DNA from: DATEHG01 sp035279705
GTDB lineage: Bacteria; Gemmatimonadota; Gemmatimonadetes; Gemmatimonadales; GWC2-71-9
Length of the DNA: 64,000 nucleotides
Direction of reading: 5' to 3'
Assembly: GCA_035279705.1 (NCBI GenBank)
Contig: DATEHG010000011.1
Coordinates: 1 to 64,000 of the forward strand
Positions 14,668 through 25,162 of this stretch are shown piece after piece; position 1 is the stretch's first letter; each line of letters starts with the position of its first letter. The notes under the pieces are model-generated. The model was not told the DNA's origin and searched no databases. It worked only from the letters and a program-made list of their open reading frames with translations. The position numbers and the translations under genes are program-made.

Positions 14668-16265
14668 CGGCCGTGCCCGTTCCTGAGCCGCGCGAGCGCC
14701 TGGCCGCGATCGACGTCGGATCGAACTCGATCCGCCTGCTGGTCGCGGAGTTGGGTGCCTCCTCGGGCCTCACGGTCATCGACGAGGTCAAGGAGCAGCC
14801 CCGCCTCGCCGCGGGCGTGGCGCGCACCGGCCGGCTCGATCCTGCCGCGATGGAGCGGGCCATGGAGGCGCTGGTCCGGATGCGGGACGTGTGTGAGCGG
14901 CGCGGCGTGAGCCGGATCGCCGCCGTGGCCACGTCAGCCGTACGGGACGCCAAGAACGGGGCCGAGTTTGCCCGCCGGGTCCGCGAGGAAACCGGCATTC
15001 ATCTCCAGATCATCGGCGCCGAGCGGGAGGCACAGCTGTCCTACCGGTCGGTGGCCCACCACTTCCCCCTGGAAGGGGGCCGGGTCGTGGTCGCCGATAT
15101 CGGCGGCGGCAGCCTGGAGCTGATTGCGGCCGTTGATGGCCTGGTCGAAGAGGCCATCTCGCTGCCGTTCGGCGCCGTCCGGATTACCGAGCTCCACCTT
15201 CCCGGCGAGAACTCCCGCAAGGAAATCCGCCAGCTCCGTGAATGGGTCCGGAATCAGTTCCGCCGCAAGCTCGCGGTCCGGACCTGGCGCTCGCCCACGG
15301 TCATCGGCTCGGGCGGCTCATTCACCAACCTCGGCCGGATGGTCGTGGCCCGCCGCGGAGGCTCGGGATCGGAAGCGGTGCACGGCCTCACGATCACGGT
15401 GGCCGAACTGGAACAGCTGCTGGAATGGCTGAGCGGCCTCACGCCCGAACGGCGGGCCCAGGTGCCCGGACTCAATCCGCAGCGGGCGGACATCATCCTG
15501 GCCGGCCTGGCCATCACAGCCGAACTGCTTGACCGGATCGAAGCCCGGGAAATCAGGGTGAGTGCGTTCGGACTCCGGGAAGGGCTGCTGCTCGAGATGT
15601 CGGGGAGCGACGCCGTGCCCGCCGCCGCGGATCCGCTCCGGCTGGCCCGCGAATTCGCGGAGCGCTGCCATTGCGACCGGCGCCACGTCGAGCAGGTGCG
15701 GCTGCTGGCGCTGACGCTGTACGATCAGCTGGCCGGTCAGATCGGTGGCACTCCGGAGGACCGGGCGCTGCTGGAGGCGGCGGCCATCCTCCACGACGTC
15801 GGGCAGGTGGTCAGCTACCGGAAGTACCACCGCCACAGCTTCGACCTCATCATGCACGCCGAACGGCTGCACCTCTCGCCGCGGGAGCGGCTGCTGGTCG
15901 CGCTGATCTCGCGCTACCACCGCTCCCGCGGGCCCAGGAAGAAGCACGAGGAGTATGCGGACCTCTCGCCCGAGGACCGCGCCCTGGTGCGCCGCCTCTC
16001 CGGGATCCTCCGCATCGCCGATGGTCTGGATCGCGGCTATACCTCGGCGGTGGAACGGATCACCCTCGAAGCCTGCCCCACCCGCCTCACCATCCGCCCG
16101 GTGCCCCGTTTTGCCGGTGCTGACCTCGGTCTCGAATCGTGGAGTGCGACGCAACTGGCCGATGTCCTGGCCAAGGTCCTCAAGCGCGAAGTGATCGTCG
16201 AGCCTGCTCCTGCGCCCAGGGACACCGCTTCAGTACCGGCCACTTCCGGTCCTGCCGCCGTCTAG
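14664..16265 (+). CDS. ppx: exopolyphosphatase / pppGpp phosphohydrolase (Ppx/GppA) with HD domain
   Basis: A 533-residue enzyme. The two actin-like domains (about 10-310) begin with AAIDVGSNSIRLLVAEL (phosphate loop 1) and hold the second loop VADIGGGSLELIA and the catalytic Glu in the EREAQLSY region. The C-terminal part (about 325-520) has an HD fold (AAILHDVGQVVSYRKYHRHS). It releases phosphate from the ends of polyphosphate and may also hydrolyse pppGpp. Coupling to phoU links polyphosphate use to the Pho response. Its TAG shares CTAG with the stop of the convergent deoC gene. Confidence 0.92.
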   Translation: MTAVPVPEPRERLAAIDVGSNSIRLLVAELGASSGLTVIDEVKEQPRLAAGVARTGRLDPAAMERAMEALVRMRDVCERRGVSRIAAVATSAVRDAKNGAEFARRVREETGIHLQIIGAEREAQLSYRSVAHHFPLEGGRVVVADIGGGSLELIAAVDGLVEEAISLPFGAVRITELHLPGENSRKEIRQLREWVRNQFRRKLAVRTWRSPTVIGSGGSFTNLGRMVVARRGGSGSEAVHGLTITVAELEQLLEWLSGLTPERRAQVPGLNPQRADIILAGLAITAELLDRIEAREIRVSAFGLREGLLLEMSGSDAVPAAADPLRLAREFAERCHCDRRHVEQVRLLALTLYDQLAGQIGGTPEDRALLEAAAILHDVGQVVSYRKYHRHSFDLIMHAERLHLSPRERLLVALISRYHRSRGPRKKHEEYADLSPEDRALVRRLSGILRIADGLDRGYTSAVERITLEACPTRLTIRPVPRFAGADLGLESWSATQLADVLAKVLKREVIVEPAPAPRDTASVPATSGPAAV

Positions 16266-17041
16266 CCCAGCAACACACCCAGCGTCTGATCAGTAACAAG
16301 CGCCTCGATTCCCGAGGCGCCGATCCGGTCCGCCCCCGCCGCGAGCATCCGGGCCGCCAGTTCGAGGCTCCGGATTCCCCCCGACGCCTTGACCCCCATG
16401 CGTGCGCCTGCCACGGCACGAAGCAGGCGAACGGCCCCCACCGTCGCGCCGCCCGCAGGATGAAAGCCCGTTGACGTCTTGAGCCAGGCCGCACCTGCCT
16501 CCCGGGAAACGACGGCCGACCGCACCAGTGCCGCCGGGGTGATGGCCGCCGACTCGAGGATGACCTTGGTTCGGGCGGGAACACCCGCTTCGATCACCAG
16601 GCGCAAGTCGTCGTAGAGCTCGTTCCACTGGCCGGCCAGGATTAATCCCAGGGGTGCGACCACGTCGAGTTCGCGGGCGCCGTCGAGGACGGCCAGCCGG
16701 GCCTGACTCCTTCGCGCGGGGGTTCCCCCGGCCCCCAGAGGAAAGTCCACCACGGCGGCCACCACGGGCGTCCGGCCCCGGAGGTGCGCCGCGGCTGAAC
16801 GCACCCAGACCGGGTTGACGCAGACCGCAGCCGCGTTGAGCGCCGCCGCCTGCTCGCACAGGTGGTGGATCTCGGGTCCGGTGGCCTCCGGCCGGAGCAG
16901 CGTGGCGTCGAGGTGGTCGGCCACTCCCCGCCGCTCGTGCCACCCGGCGCCAAGCCAGAACGGCTCGGCCTCCTTCGGGCGGTCGGCGCCTGCCTCTATG
17001 CCGGCTGCCTCTGCCTCGAGGGCGGAGAGGTCTAGGTCCAC
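16262..17041 (-). CDS. deoC: deoxyribose-phosphate aldolase
   Basis: A 259-residue class I aldolase splitting 2-deoxyribose-5-phosphate into glyceraldehyde-3-phosphate and acetaldehyde. The core starts at HLDATLLRPEATGPEIHHLC; the active-site lysines are in WLKTSTGFHPAGGAT (Schiff base) and VKASGGIRS, with KVILESA before them. About 40 extra N-terminal residues precede the core. The likely start is GTG 17041, inside the last codons of the rhomboid gene (stop 17032-17034); a start nearer the core is possible. It completes nucleoside catabolism with the phosphorylase at 1.6-2.4 kb. Confidence 0.9.
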   Translation of the reverse strand: MDLDLSALEAEAAGIEAGADRPKEAEPFWLGAGWHERRGVADHLDATLLRPEATGPEIHHLCEQAAALNAAAVCVNPVWVRSAAAHLRGRTPVVAAVVDFPLGAGGTPARRSQARLAVLDGARELDVVAPLGLILAGQWNELYDDLRLVIEAGVPARTKVILESAAITPAALVRSAVVSREAGAAWLKTSTGFHPAGGATVGAVRLLRAVAGARMGVKASGGIRSLELAARMLAAGADRIGASGIEALVTDQTLGVLLG

Positions 17042-17769
17042 GCCGCCATCCGTCGGTGACTGGCCACGAGCGCCGGATCCCGGAAGAGCGGCAGGAGGAC
17101 GATTCCGGCCAGAAACCCGCCGACGTGCGCCCAGAACGCCACCCCGCCCGCCTGATCCGACGAGAGGACGCCACCCAGGAGCTGAAGGAGGAACCAGTAG
17201 CCGATCATGAAAAAGGCGGGCACGGTGAAGGTCACCGGGAAGATGATCAGCAGGAAGAAGAGGTGCACTCGCACCCGTGGATAAAGCATGATGTAGGCGC
17301 CGAGGATCCCGCTGATCGCACCGGAGGCACCGATCATCGGCAGAACAGATCCCGGCTGGAGCAGGACCTGGAGGGCCGCTGCCCCGAGTCCCGAGAGGAT
17401 GTAGAAGGTGAAGAAGCCGAGGCGGCCCATCGAGTCCTCGACATTGTTCCCGAAGAGCCAGAGGAACCACATGTTCCCGATCAGGTGGCCCCAGCCGCCG
17501 TGGAGGAACATCGAGGTGAGCGGCGTATACCAGACCGGCCCTCGCCCGAGCACGCAGGACGCCCCATTCCCCATTTCGAACATCGTTCCGCCCGGTGCCT
17601 GGCGGAGTAATTCGGCCGGAATGAGTCCCAACTCACAAACCGACTTGGCGAGTGCCGGCTCCTGACCCATGGCCTGGACGAGGATCCAGCAAAGGACATT
17701 GGCCGCGATCAGCGCGCCGGTGACAATGGGGGTGCGGAAGAGCGAATTGTCGTCCCGGTAGGGAATCAT
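17032..17769 (-). CDS. rhomboid-family intramembrane serine protease
   Basis: A 245-residue six-to-seven-helix membrane protein. The catalytic pair is visible: S149 in MIGASGAISGILGAY and H215 in AFWAHVGGFLAG. The oxyanion-side motif HGGWGHLIGNMWFLWLFG (about 90-107) holds the conserved His and Asn. It begins MIPYRDDN, as in many bacterial rhomboids. Substrates are unknown. It is co-directional with deoC, whose start it overlaps by 10 bases. ATG 17769 is divergent from dnaK with a 167-bp spacer. Confidence 0.92.
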   Translation of the reverse strand: MIPYRDDNSLFRTPIVTGALIAANVLCWILVQAMGQEPALAKSVCELGLIPAELLRQAPGGTMFEMGNGASCVLGRGPVWYTPLTSMFLHGGWGHLIGNMWFLWLFGNNVEDSMGRLGFFTFYILSGLGAAALQVLLQPGSVLPMIGASGAISGILGAYIMLYPRVRVHLFFLLIIFPVTFTVPAFFMIGYWFLLQLLGGVLSSDQAGGVAFWAHVGGFLAGIVLLPLFRDPALVASHRRMAAWT

Positions 17770-17790
17770 GGCTCAATCTAGCCGATTTCG

Positions 17791-17812
17791 GGCCTGCCAA
17801 AGGCCTGCCAAA
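17791..17812. repeat. perfect tandem 11-bp duplication upstream of dnaK
   Basis: GGCCTGCCAAA occurs twice with no spacer (17791-17801 and 17802-17812) in the spacer between the rhomboid and dnaK genes. The 11-bp step would place two regulator subunits on one DNA face. No CIRCE inverted repeat (TTAGCACTC-N9-GAGTGCTAA) is visible here, so the heat-shock control of dnaK is not of the HrcA type as far as this region shows. Confidence 0.5.
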
Positions 17813-17936
17813 ACGGCGCAAAAAGACGGTATGTCCTTTGCCCAAGCCACCGTCAGCACACAGGTGCGGGTCGGCGGGACGTGCCTTCGAGCATATCCGG
17901 CGGACCTATCTCAGTATCCCGAAAGGAAAGTCACTC

Positions 17937-19850
<1,914 letters not shown>

Positions 19851-19871
19851 GTCGTTAGTCGTTGGTCGTTG
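19851..19871 (+). repeat. three 7-bp units directly after the dnaK stop
   Basis: Immediately after the dnaK TAG the spacer reads GTCGTTA, GTCGTTG, GTCGTTG. No inverted partner is seen nearby. The rest of the spacer to 20092 holds GC-rich sequence with a TTGATT/TAGATT pair (about 20015-20030) that may be part of the degP promoter; nothing else is recognisable. Confidence 0.5.
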
Positions 19872-20092
19872 GTGGGGTTTGTCCGATTGTGCAGCCTGAG
19901 CCGTTGGCCGTCCGCTAACTCCGGAGGGCCGGCGGCTTGAGGCTTTTTCGGCCATCCCGGACCGCGAGTAGGGGTTGTTACGGATTGCGACGGGATCGCC
20001 ACCCCGTGCATCCATTGATTCGCTAGATTCGTAGGGCCGGGACGGGCGGGGTTCGCCCGGCTCCGCAAGCACAACTCAGAGGATCGGCTCCG

Positions 20093-21661
20093 ATGTCATC
20101 GCGCACACTGAACTGGCTCAAGTTCGGCGGGTTGGTTTCCCTGGCCTTCGTGCTGGGGCTTTTCTTTGCAGGATTGCTCAATCTCCCGTCCCGGTCAGCG
20201 GCGCAGGAGCGGGTGGTCCCGGCCTCGGTTGGGAGCGCCAAGGCGCTGCCGTCCTCCCAGGCGCTCCGCACGCTGGATGATCTGAGCGAGGCTTTCAGCT
20301 CGGTGGCCGAGAGCGTGAAGCCGAGCGTGGTCTACATCAAGGCGCAGCACACCGAGAAGGCCCAGACCCGCAAGGTGCCGCCCGGCATGGAGCAGTTCTT
20401 TCCGCATCTCAGGCAGGGGCCTGAAGTCGAGCAGGGCAGCGGCTCAGGGTTCATCGTCTCCAACGACGGCTACATCCTGACCAACAATCACGTGGTCGAG
20501 AATGCGGACCAGGTGACCGTGCGGCTGCTCGACCACCGGGAGTTCCGGGCCAAGGTCGTCGGCGCCGACCCCAATACCGACGTGGCCGTGCTCAAGATCG
20601 ACGCGACCGGCCTCACGGCCGCCAATCTCGGCAACAGCGACAATGCGCACGTGGGCAGCTGGATCCTGGCCATCGGCAACCCGCTGGGCGAGGCGCTGAC
20701 CTTCACCGTGACCTCGGGTATCGTGAGTGCCCGCGGGCGGCTGCTCAACGACCTGCGGCGCTCGAGCGCGCCGATCCAGGACTTCATCCAGACCGACGCC
20801 GCGATCAATCCCGGCAATTCAGGCGGCCCGCTGGTCAATGTCCGCGGCGAGGTGATCGGGATCAACTCGGCCATCGCGAGCGAGAACGGGCTCAACGCCG
20901 GCTACGGCTTCGCCATTCCGATCAACCTGGCCCGCCGGGTGATGGACCAGCTGATCGCCACCGGAAAGGTGCAGCGGGCGGCCCTGGGCATCGCGATCAA
21001 CGACGCCTCGGCCACGGATGCCGCCTACGTGGGCCTCAAGGAGATCCGCGGAGTGAAGGTGGAGGACCTGCCCGATGATTCGCCGGCCAAGGCGGCGGGC
21101 ATCGAGCCCGGCGACGTGATCATCGCGGTCGACGGGAAACAGATGGACTACACCAGCCAGTTGCAGCAGGATATCGGCTTCCGGCGCCCTGGCGAGGTGG
21201 TCAAGGTGACCGTGGCCCGGAAGGGCGGCATCACCAAGACGTTCAGCATCAAGCTGACCGAGCTCAAGGATGCGCCGCAGGTGGCCGCGAAGGGCAACGA
21301 CAGCGACAATGACACCGCTCCGGACAAGGGCGCGGCAATCAGCCCGCTGGGGATCACGGTCCAGCCGCTGACCGCGGACATGGCCGACCAGCTCAACCTC
21401 GAGAGCACGATGAAGGGCCTGGTGGTGACGCAGGTCGAGCCCAACGGCCCGGCCTGGGAAGTGCTGAGCGACGGCACCCGAGGCGCCCCGCCGGACATCA
21501 TCCTGTCAGTCGAAGGGAAGCCGGTCCGCACCGAGAGCGAGTTGCGTACGGCGCTGCACGACGCCGGGAACGGCGCCATCGTGACGCTGCGGGTGTTCAC
21601 CCCGACCCAGTCAGGCGGGGTGCGGCGGATTGAGCGGATCCAGCTGGTACCGGCCAAGTAG
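20093..21661 (+). CDS. degP: periplasmic serine protease/chaperone DegP/HtrA
   Basis: A 522-residue HtrA protein. An N-terminal hydrophobic segment (about 9-30) is a signal peptide or anchor. The trypsin-like domain has the catalytic triad H133 (LTNNHVVEN), D163 (NTDVAVLKI) and S243 (NPGNSGGPLVN). Two PDZ domains follow (about 300-395 and 425-520), the second after a charged linker. It degrades or refolds misfolded envelope proteins. It lies co-directional 242 bp downstream of dnaK with its own probable promoter, and a GC-rich hairpin follows. Confidence 0.95.
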   Translation: MSSRTLNWLKFGGLVSLAFVLGLFFAGLLNLPSRSAAQERVVPASVGSAKALPSSQALRTLDDLSEAFSSVAESVKPSVVYIKAQHTEKAQTRKVPPGMEQFFPHLRQGPEVEQGSGSGFIVSNDGYILTNNHVVENADQVTVRLLDHREFRAKVVGADPNTDVAVLKIDATGLTAANLGNSDNAHVGSWILAIGNPLGEALTFTVTSGIVSARGRLLNDLRRSSAPIQDFIQTDAAINPGNSGGPLVNVRGEVIGINSAIASENGLNAGYGFAIPINLARRVMDQLIATGKVQRAALGIAINDASATDAAYVGLKEIRGVKVEDLPDDSPAKAAGIEPGDVIIAVDGKQMDYTSQLQQDIGFRRPGEVVKVTVARKGGITKTFSIKLTELKDAPQVAAKGNDSDNDTAPDKGAAISPLGITVQPLTADMADQLNLESTMKGLVVTQVEPNGPAWEVLSDGTRGAPPDIILSVEGKPVRTESELRTALHDAGNGAIVTLRVFTPTQSGGVRRIERIQLVPAK

Positions 21662-21684
21662 CAGAGTTCGATCCCCGACGACCG

Positions 21685-21716
21685 GCGCCCGCCCCCCGGC
21701 GGGCGCTTGTCGTTTC
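21685..21716 (+). terminator. probable intrinsic terminator after degP
   Basis: GCGCCCGCC (21685-21693) and GGCGGGCGC (21698-21706) form a perfect 9-bp stem with a CCCC loop, followed by TTGTCGTTT. The T tract is interrupted, so strength is uncertain. Confidence 0.6.
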
Positions 21717-21763
21717 GGGGCGGTCGGCCGTACATTCGCATCCAGCCCCAGAGGAGCCCCGGG

Positions 21764-22341
21764 ATGCGGTTGATGGACCGCTGGCCGACAACGCTGGTCG
21801 TTGCCTCGCTCCTCCTCGGAAGCGGGGTCTGCCGTCTTTCCGCCCAGGAAGAGTGGGCCGCCGCCGACCGTCAGACCCGCCGGCTCGCACCTGTCTCCTT
21901 TACCAAGATCCCCCAGAAGATCACCGAGGAGCTGGAGCGGCGGCGCTGCCTGATCCCGCAGGCGGGAGACGACACCATCCCTCACAGCGTGGTGAAGGGC
22001 TCCTTCTTCCGCGCGGGCCAGACGGACTATGCGGCGCTCTGCTCCCGGGCGCGGGCCTCGACGATCGTGGTCATCTGGGGAGGCCCCTCCGACTGCCCCG
22101 ACGAGATGGAGGTCCGCCAGGACAAGAGCTACCTGCTCAAGGGCAGTGACGGGGTCATCCGTTACCTGCGCCGCATCGAGAGCATCGTGCCCAAGCGGAT
22201 CAAGGCGCTGTTCGACCGCTACGGCGGCGATCCGCCGCCACCGCTCTCCCACGACGGGATCAACGACCGGTTTACCGGCAAGGGATCGGTGATCCGGTAC
22301 TGTTACGACGGGAAGTGGCGGGAGCTGACAGGGGAGCAGTA

Positions 22342-22342
<1 letters not shown>
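21764..22342 (+). CDS. exported protein of unknown function
   Basis: A 192-residue protein I do not recognise. The N-terminus MRLMDRWPTTLVVASLLLGSG, continuing to LSAQ, is a signal peptide. The mature part has four cysteines (RRRCLIP, AALCSRA, PSDCPDE, IRYCYDG) that could form two periplasmic disulfides, and is mixed alpha/beta. ATG 21764 follows GAGGAG by 8 bases; a -10-like TACATT is at about 21731. The stop codon runs directly into the 8-bp tandem array. It stands alone between degP and tRNA-Leu. Confidence 0.7.
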
Positions 22343-22421
<79 letters not shown>

Positions 22422-22442
22422 CGGAATATCGACGGGTAGAAC

Positions 22443-22524
22443 GCGAGCGTGGCGGAACTGGCAGACGCGCAGGACTTAGGATCCTGTCCCGAAAGGGGTC
22501 CGGGTTCAACTCCCGGCGTTCGCA
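22443..22524 (+). tRNA. tRNA-Leu (anticodon UAG)
   Basis: An 82-nt class II tRNA. The acceptor stem pairs GCGAGCG (22443-22449) with CGTTCGC (22517-22523), with one G-U pair and discriminator A. The anticodon stem CAGGA/TCCTG encloses the loop CTTAGGA with anticodon TAG, reading CUN leucine codons. The long variable arm (CCCGAAAGGGG region) and the T arm CCGGGTTCAACTCCCGG are typical. CCA is not encoded. Confidence 0.96.
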
Positions 22525-22526
22525 TG

Positions 22527-22560
22527 CAAGCCGTAAGCTTTCAGCCATAAGCCGTAAGCC
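22527..22560 (+). repeat. iterated AAGCCGTAAGC words after tRNA-Leu
   Basis: AAGCCGTAAGC occurs at 22528-22538 and again at 22549-22559, separated by TTTCAGCCAT. The same words (AGCCATA and TAAGCCGTAAGC) reappear about 38.7 kb away at 61203-61227 upstream of glmM. Non-coding as far as can be seen. Confidence 0.7.
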
Positions 22561-22598
22561 ACTTCTTCGGCGAGACCCTGCCAACTCGAGCAGTTCCC

Positions 22599-22623
22599 TT
22601 CTCCTTTCTCCATTCTCCTTTCT
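22599..22623 (+). repeat. duplicated 11-bp pyrimidine word at the aminotransferase 3' end
   Basis: TTCTCCTTTCT occurs at 22599-22609 and 22613-22623, separated by CCA. The second copy enters the last bases of the minus-strand aminotransferase gene (stop at 22622-22624). Confidence 0.6.
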
Positions 22624-23869
22624 ACGTTTTGAGTACGTCAAGCAGTCTCTCGACGTCGGCCATGTCGTTGAACACCGATGGTGAGACACGCATGCGGTGG
22701 CCCGCCAGACTCACCTGAACATTCGCCTTCGACAATCGCTCCGCGTAGTCCCGCTCCGCATCCTTCCGGTGAAACGCAATCAGCGCCGAGGTGCAGTCCG
22801 CCGGGGTGATCGGCGCGAAACCGAGCCGCGGCATCTCCGCGTGCAGGCGGGCGAGGAGCGGCTGGCGATGGGCTTCGATCTGCTTCACGCCGAGGGATTC
22901 GAGGTACGGCAGTGAGAAGTTGAGGCAGTGCGCGGCGGACTGGGCAAAGCTGCCCACCTCGAAATGACCAGTCCCGTCCGGCCGCATCGACCAGGTAACG
23001 GGCCAATCGGCCGGCGCTTCCTCGGGTAGATAGTGCATCGCGGTCTCGGCCTGCTGATAGCCCGTCTGGGTCCGACGAATCACCCGGTCCAGCAGCTCCT
23101 CCTTCACATAGAGGAAGCCGAGGCCGAAGTCGCCCATGAGCCATTTAAAGGAGGAGCAGGCCCCGAAGTCGAGCCCTGTGGCGCGCACGTCGATGGGAGT
23201 GTTCCCGGCGGCCTGCACCAGGTCGGCGTAGACGTAAGCACCCTTCCGGTGGGCGAGGTCGCACACCGCCTTGAGATCATGCTGAAACCCGTTGTACCAG
23301 GACACCAGCGAGAGCATTACCAGCCTGGTCTTGCGGTCGAGGGCGTGTTCGATGTCCTCCAGGTGGATCCGCCAGTCCCGCGCAGCCACCATCCGCACAT
23401 CGAGACCCTTGTTCAGGAGTTCTCCCAGCATGACCATCGACCCTTCGAAGTGAAGGGTATCGGTGACCACGTTGTGCTCGTGGTCGGGAAGCCCGACGCC
23501 GCGGAGCACCAGATTTTCCCCGGTACTGGTGTTGGGAACCAGGGCGATTTCGGCGGGCCGCGCGTTGATCAGCCGGGCAAAGGCCGCCTTGATCTGCTCC
23601 GCGACCGCATCACCACTCTGGCGCGGCTCGCGCAGGCCGCGCTGATCGAGGTAGTGCCGGGCGGCGGCGGACGCACCCAGCGGCATCGGGTGGATGAAGG
23701 CACTGTTGAGATAGGTAAGGTCAGCGGGAATCGAGAAGCTGGCCTTGTCGGGGAGGGGACCCGTCATGACTGAAGGGTAGTCGAGTGCCGGCCATGCCGG
23801 CCGGGACACCGCCGCAGCGAGTCCCGCACCCCCGAGGCCGGCGAGGAGTTCGCGGCGTGAGAGCGTCAT
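22622..23869 (-). CDS. Tat-exported class V aminotransferase (isopenicillin-N-epimerase-like)
   Basis: A 415-residue PLP enzyme of fold type I. The N-terminus MTLSRRELLAGLGGAGLAAA is a twin-arginine signal, so the folded, PLP-loaded enzyme should be exported. The catalytic region has SWYNGFQHDLKAVCDLAH, YADLVQAAGN (cofactor Asp) and ACSSFKWLMGDFGLGFLYV with the PLP lysine. The C-terminal domain holds SALIAFHRKDAERDY. Class V members act as cysteine desulfurases, racemases/epimerases or kynureninases; the lack of a Cys loop argues against desulfurase. Substrate unknown. ATG 23869 is the only start that keeps the RR motif. Confidence 0.85.
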   Translation of the reverse strand: MTLSRRELLAGLGGAGLAAAVSRPAWPALDYPSVMTGPLPDKASFSIPADLTYLNSAFIHPMPLGASAAARHYLDQRGLREPRQSGDAVAEQIKAAFARLINARPAEIALVPNTSTGENLVLRGVGLPDHEHNVVTDTLHFEGSMVMLGELLNKGLDVRMVAARDWRIHLEDIEHALDRKTRLVMLSLVSWYNGFQHDLKAVCDLAHRKGAYVYADLVQAAGNTPIDVRATGLDFGACSSFKWLMGDFGLGFLYVKEELLDRVIRRTQTGYQQAETAMHYLPEEAPADWPVTWSMRPDGTGHFEVGSFAQSAAHCLNFSLPYLESLGVKQIEAHRQPLLARLHAEMPRLGFAPITPADCTSALIAFHRKDAERDYAERLSKANVQVSLAGHRMRVSPSVFNDMADVERLLDVLKT

Positions 23870-23916
23870 GCATTGAACATGACGCCCTCACCGCACTTGT
23901 CCAGCAAGACCTCCTG

Positions 23917-24468
23917 TCAGCGACCGGCGGCTGCCGGGGTTGGAATGGTGGCCACGAACAGCTGCAGCTCGGTTGATTCGTGGTTATCGAGATCGATGCC
24001 GCAGGCCGAATTGGTGAAGTTGGTCGCCGACGCCCCCGCAATGAGGTCGTAGGTCCCCGCGGCGAGGCCGGTGAAGCTGAAATGCCCCTGGTCGTCGCTG
24101 GTAACAATCCCAACGGTGTCGGCCGAAGTTCCGCAACCGCCCGGAGGGGGATTGCCCGAGCCACCGGAACTGGTGTCCGCCCCGCCATCAAACGCCAGGA
24201 TGCCCGACCGTGGCCGGAGCACCGTCAGCACCGTCGAATCAGGTGGAACCACTCCACCCCCGCTCGAGCCCTTGAGGAGCGTCAACCTGACCCCCGCTAC
24301 GCTGACGTAGTGGCTGTCCGGCTTCATGTCGAGGGTGACAATCTGGCCGCTGATGCTGCGCGTCCCCCCTTCCCCGCTGTTCTTCTGCAGCCCCGCCTCG
24401 GGCGAGGTGCCGTCCCGGCAGCCGGCCGCCAGCGCCAGGCCGAGCACTACTCCCCACTGAAACCGCAT
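23917..24468 (-). CDS. lipoprotein with carboxypeptidase-regulatory-like domain
   Basis: A 183-residue predicted lipoprotein: MRFQWGVVLGLALAAGCRDG carries a lipobox (LAAGC). GGAGGTGGT directly precedes ATG 24468, which decides the start over the longer frame. A beta-sandwich of the carboxypeptidase regulatory/Cna-B type is suggested by ISGQIVTLD near the N-terminus and GHFSFTGLAAGTYDLIAGA near residue 150. A Gly/Ser/Pro-rich loop sits in the middle. The function is likely structural or ligand-binding at the cell surface. It is divergent from the ECF sigma cassette. Confidence 0.7.
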   Translation of the reverse strand: MRFQWGVVLGLALAAGCRDGTSPEAGLQKNSGEGGTRSISGQIVTLDMKPDSHYVSVAGVRLTLLKGSSGGGVVPPDSTVLTVLRPRSGILAFDGGADTSSGGSGNPPPGGCGTSADTVGIVTSDDQGHFSFTGLAAGTYDLIAGASATNFTNSACGIDLDNHESTELQLFVATIPTPAAAGR

Positions 24469-24581
24469 ACCACCTCCGATGAGTCGCTGGTGCACGCGCG
24501 GCCCGCGTGGGCCACCCGGTCCCGGCCGGCGTCTCCAGCCGTCGAGTGGCCACCCCATACGACCCTGCCGGCCCCGCCGGC

Positions 24582-24593
24582 GTCACATGTGAC
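24582..24593. promoter_or_regulatory. 12-bp perfect palindrome upstream of the ECF sigma gene
   Basis: GTCACATGTGAC is a perfect palindrome 30 bp before the sigma-factor ATG and about 114 bp before the divergent lipoprotein start. It could be an operator for a dimeric regulator of the cassette. No regulator can be assigned. Confidence 0.35.
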
Positions 24594-24622
24594 CTTGGCG
24601 GATGGAGCGGGGTCTATCGACG

Positions 24623-25162
24623 ATGAGCGAGACCGACCTGGAGCTGGCGCGGAGGGCCCGGCGGGGCGACCTGACCGCCTTTGGCACACTGATCAGCCGC
24701 CACCGGCTCGGACTGGAACGCTATGCCCTGCACCTCCTCGGCCAGCGGGAAGACGCCGAGGAAGCGCTGCAGGATACCCTGGTGAGGGCCTGGCGGTCGA
24801 TCGGACAGTGCGCCCATCCCGACCGGTTCAAGGCCTGGCTGGTCCGGATCCTGGTCAATCGGTGCCGCACGGCGCTGGTCCGGCGTGGACCCCAGGTGCG
24901 GCGGATGGCCGACGAGGAGGCGCTGACCCGCGTCTCGGTGGATCATCCGGCCCAGGGCGACGGCTGGCCCGACGAAATTCACAGGGCGCTGGAAACGCTT
25001 TCGATCGACGCGAGGGAGGCCTTTCTGCTCAAGCACGTCGAAGGGTTCAGCTACGAGGAGATGGTGGCGCTGACCGGCGCCTCGGTCCCGGCCCTCAAGA
25101 TGCGGGTGAGCCGAGCCTGCGAGCAGCTCCGGGTGCAGCTGGAGAATGGAGCCTATGACTGA
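24623..25162 (+). CDS. ECF-type RNA polymerase sigma factor
   Basis: A 179-residue sigma factor with the two-domain ECF layout. Region 2 (about 8-80) has LISRHRLGLERYALHLLGQREDAEEALQDTLVRAW; region 4 (about 118-170) has ALETLSIDAREAFLLKHVEGFSYEEMVALTG and the recognition helix ASVPALKMRVSRACEQL. ATG 24623 (MSETDLEL) is preferred; an upstream in-frame ATG at 24602 adds seven residues. It is followed by three overlapping genes, the first encoding a single-pass membrane protein that sits where an anti-sigma factor is normally found. No zinc-type anti-sigma motif is present in that partner. Confidence 0.93.
   Translation: MSETDLELARRARRGDLTAFGTLISRHRLGLERYALHLLGQREDAEEALQDTLVRAWRSIGQCAHPDRFKAWLVRILVNRCRTALVRRGPQVRRMADEEALTRVSVDHPAQGDGWPDEIHRALETLSIDAREAFLLKHVEGFSYEEMVALTGASVPALKMRVSRACEQLRVQLENGAYD

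Noticed and set aside
17770..17936. CIRCE/HrcA operator before dnaK
   Set aside because: No 9-bp inverted repeat of the TTAGCACTC type can be found; only a direct 11-bp duplication.
24602..24622. Earlier ATG for the ECF sigma factor
   Set aside because: Adds MERGLST with no conserved content and no ribosome site; kept only as an alternative.
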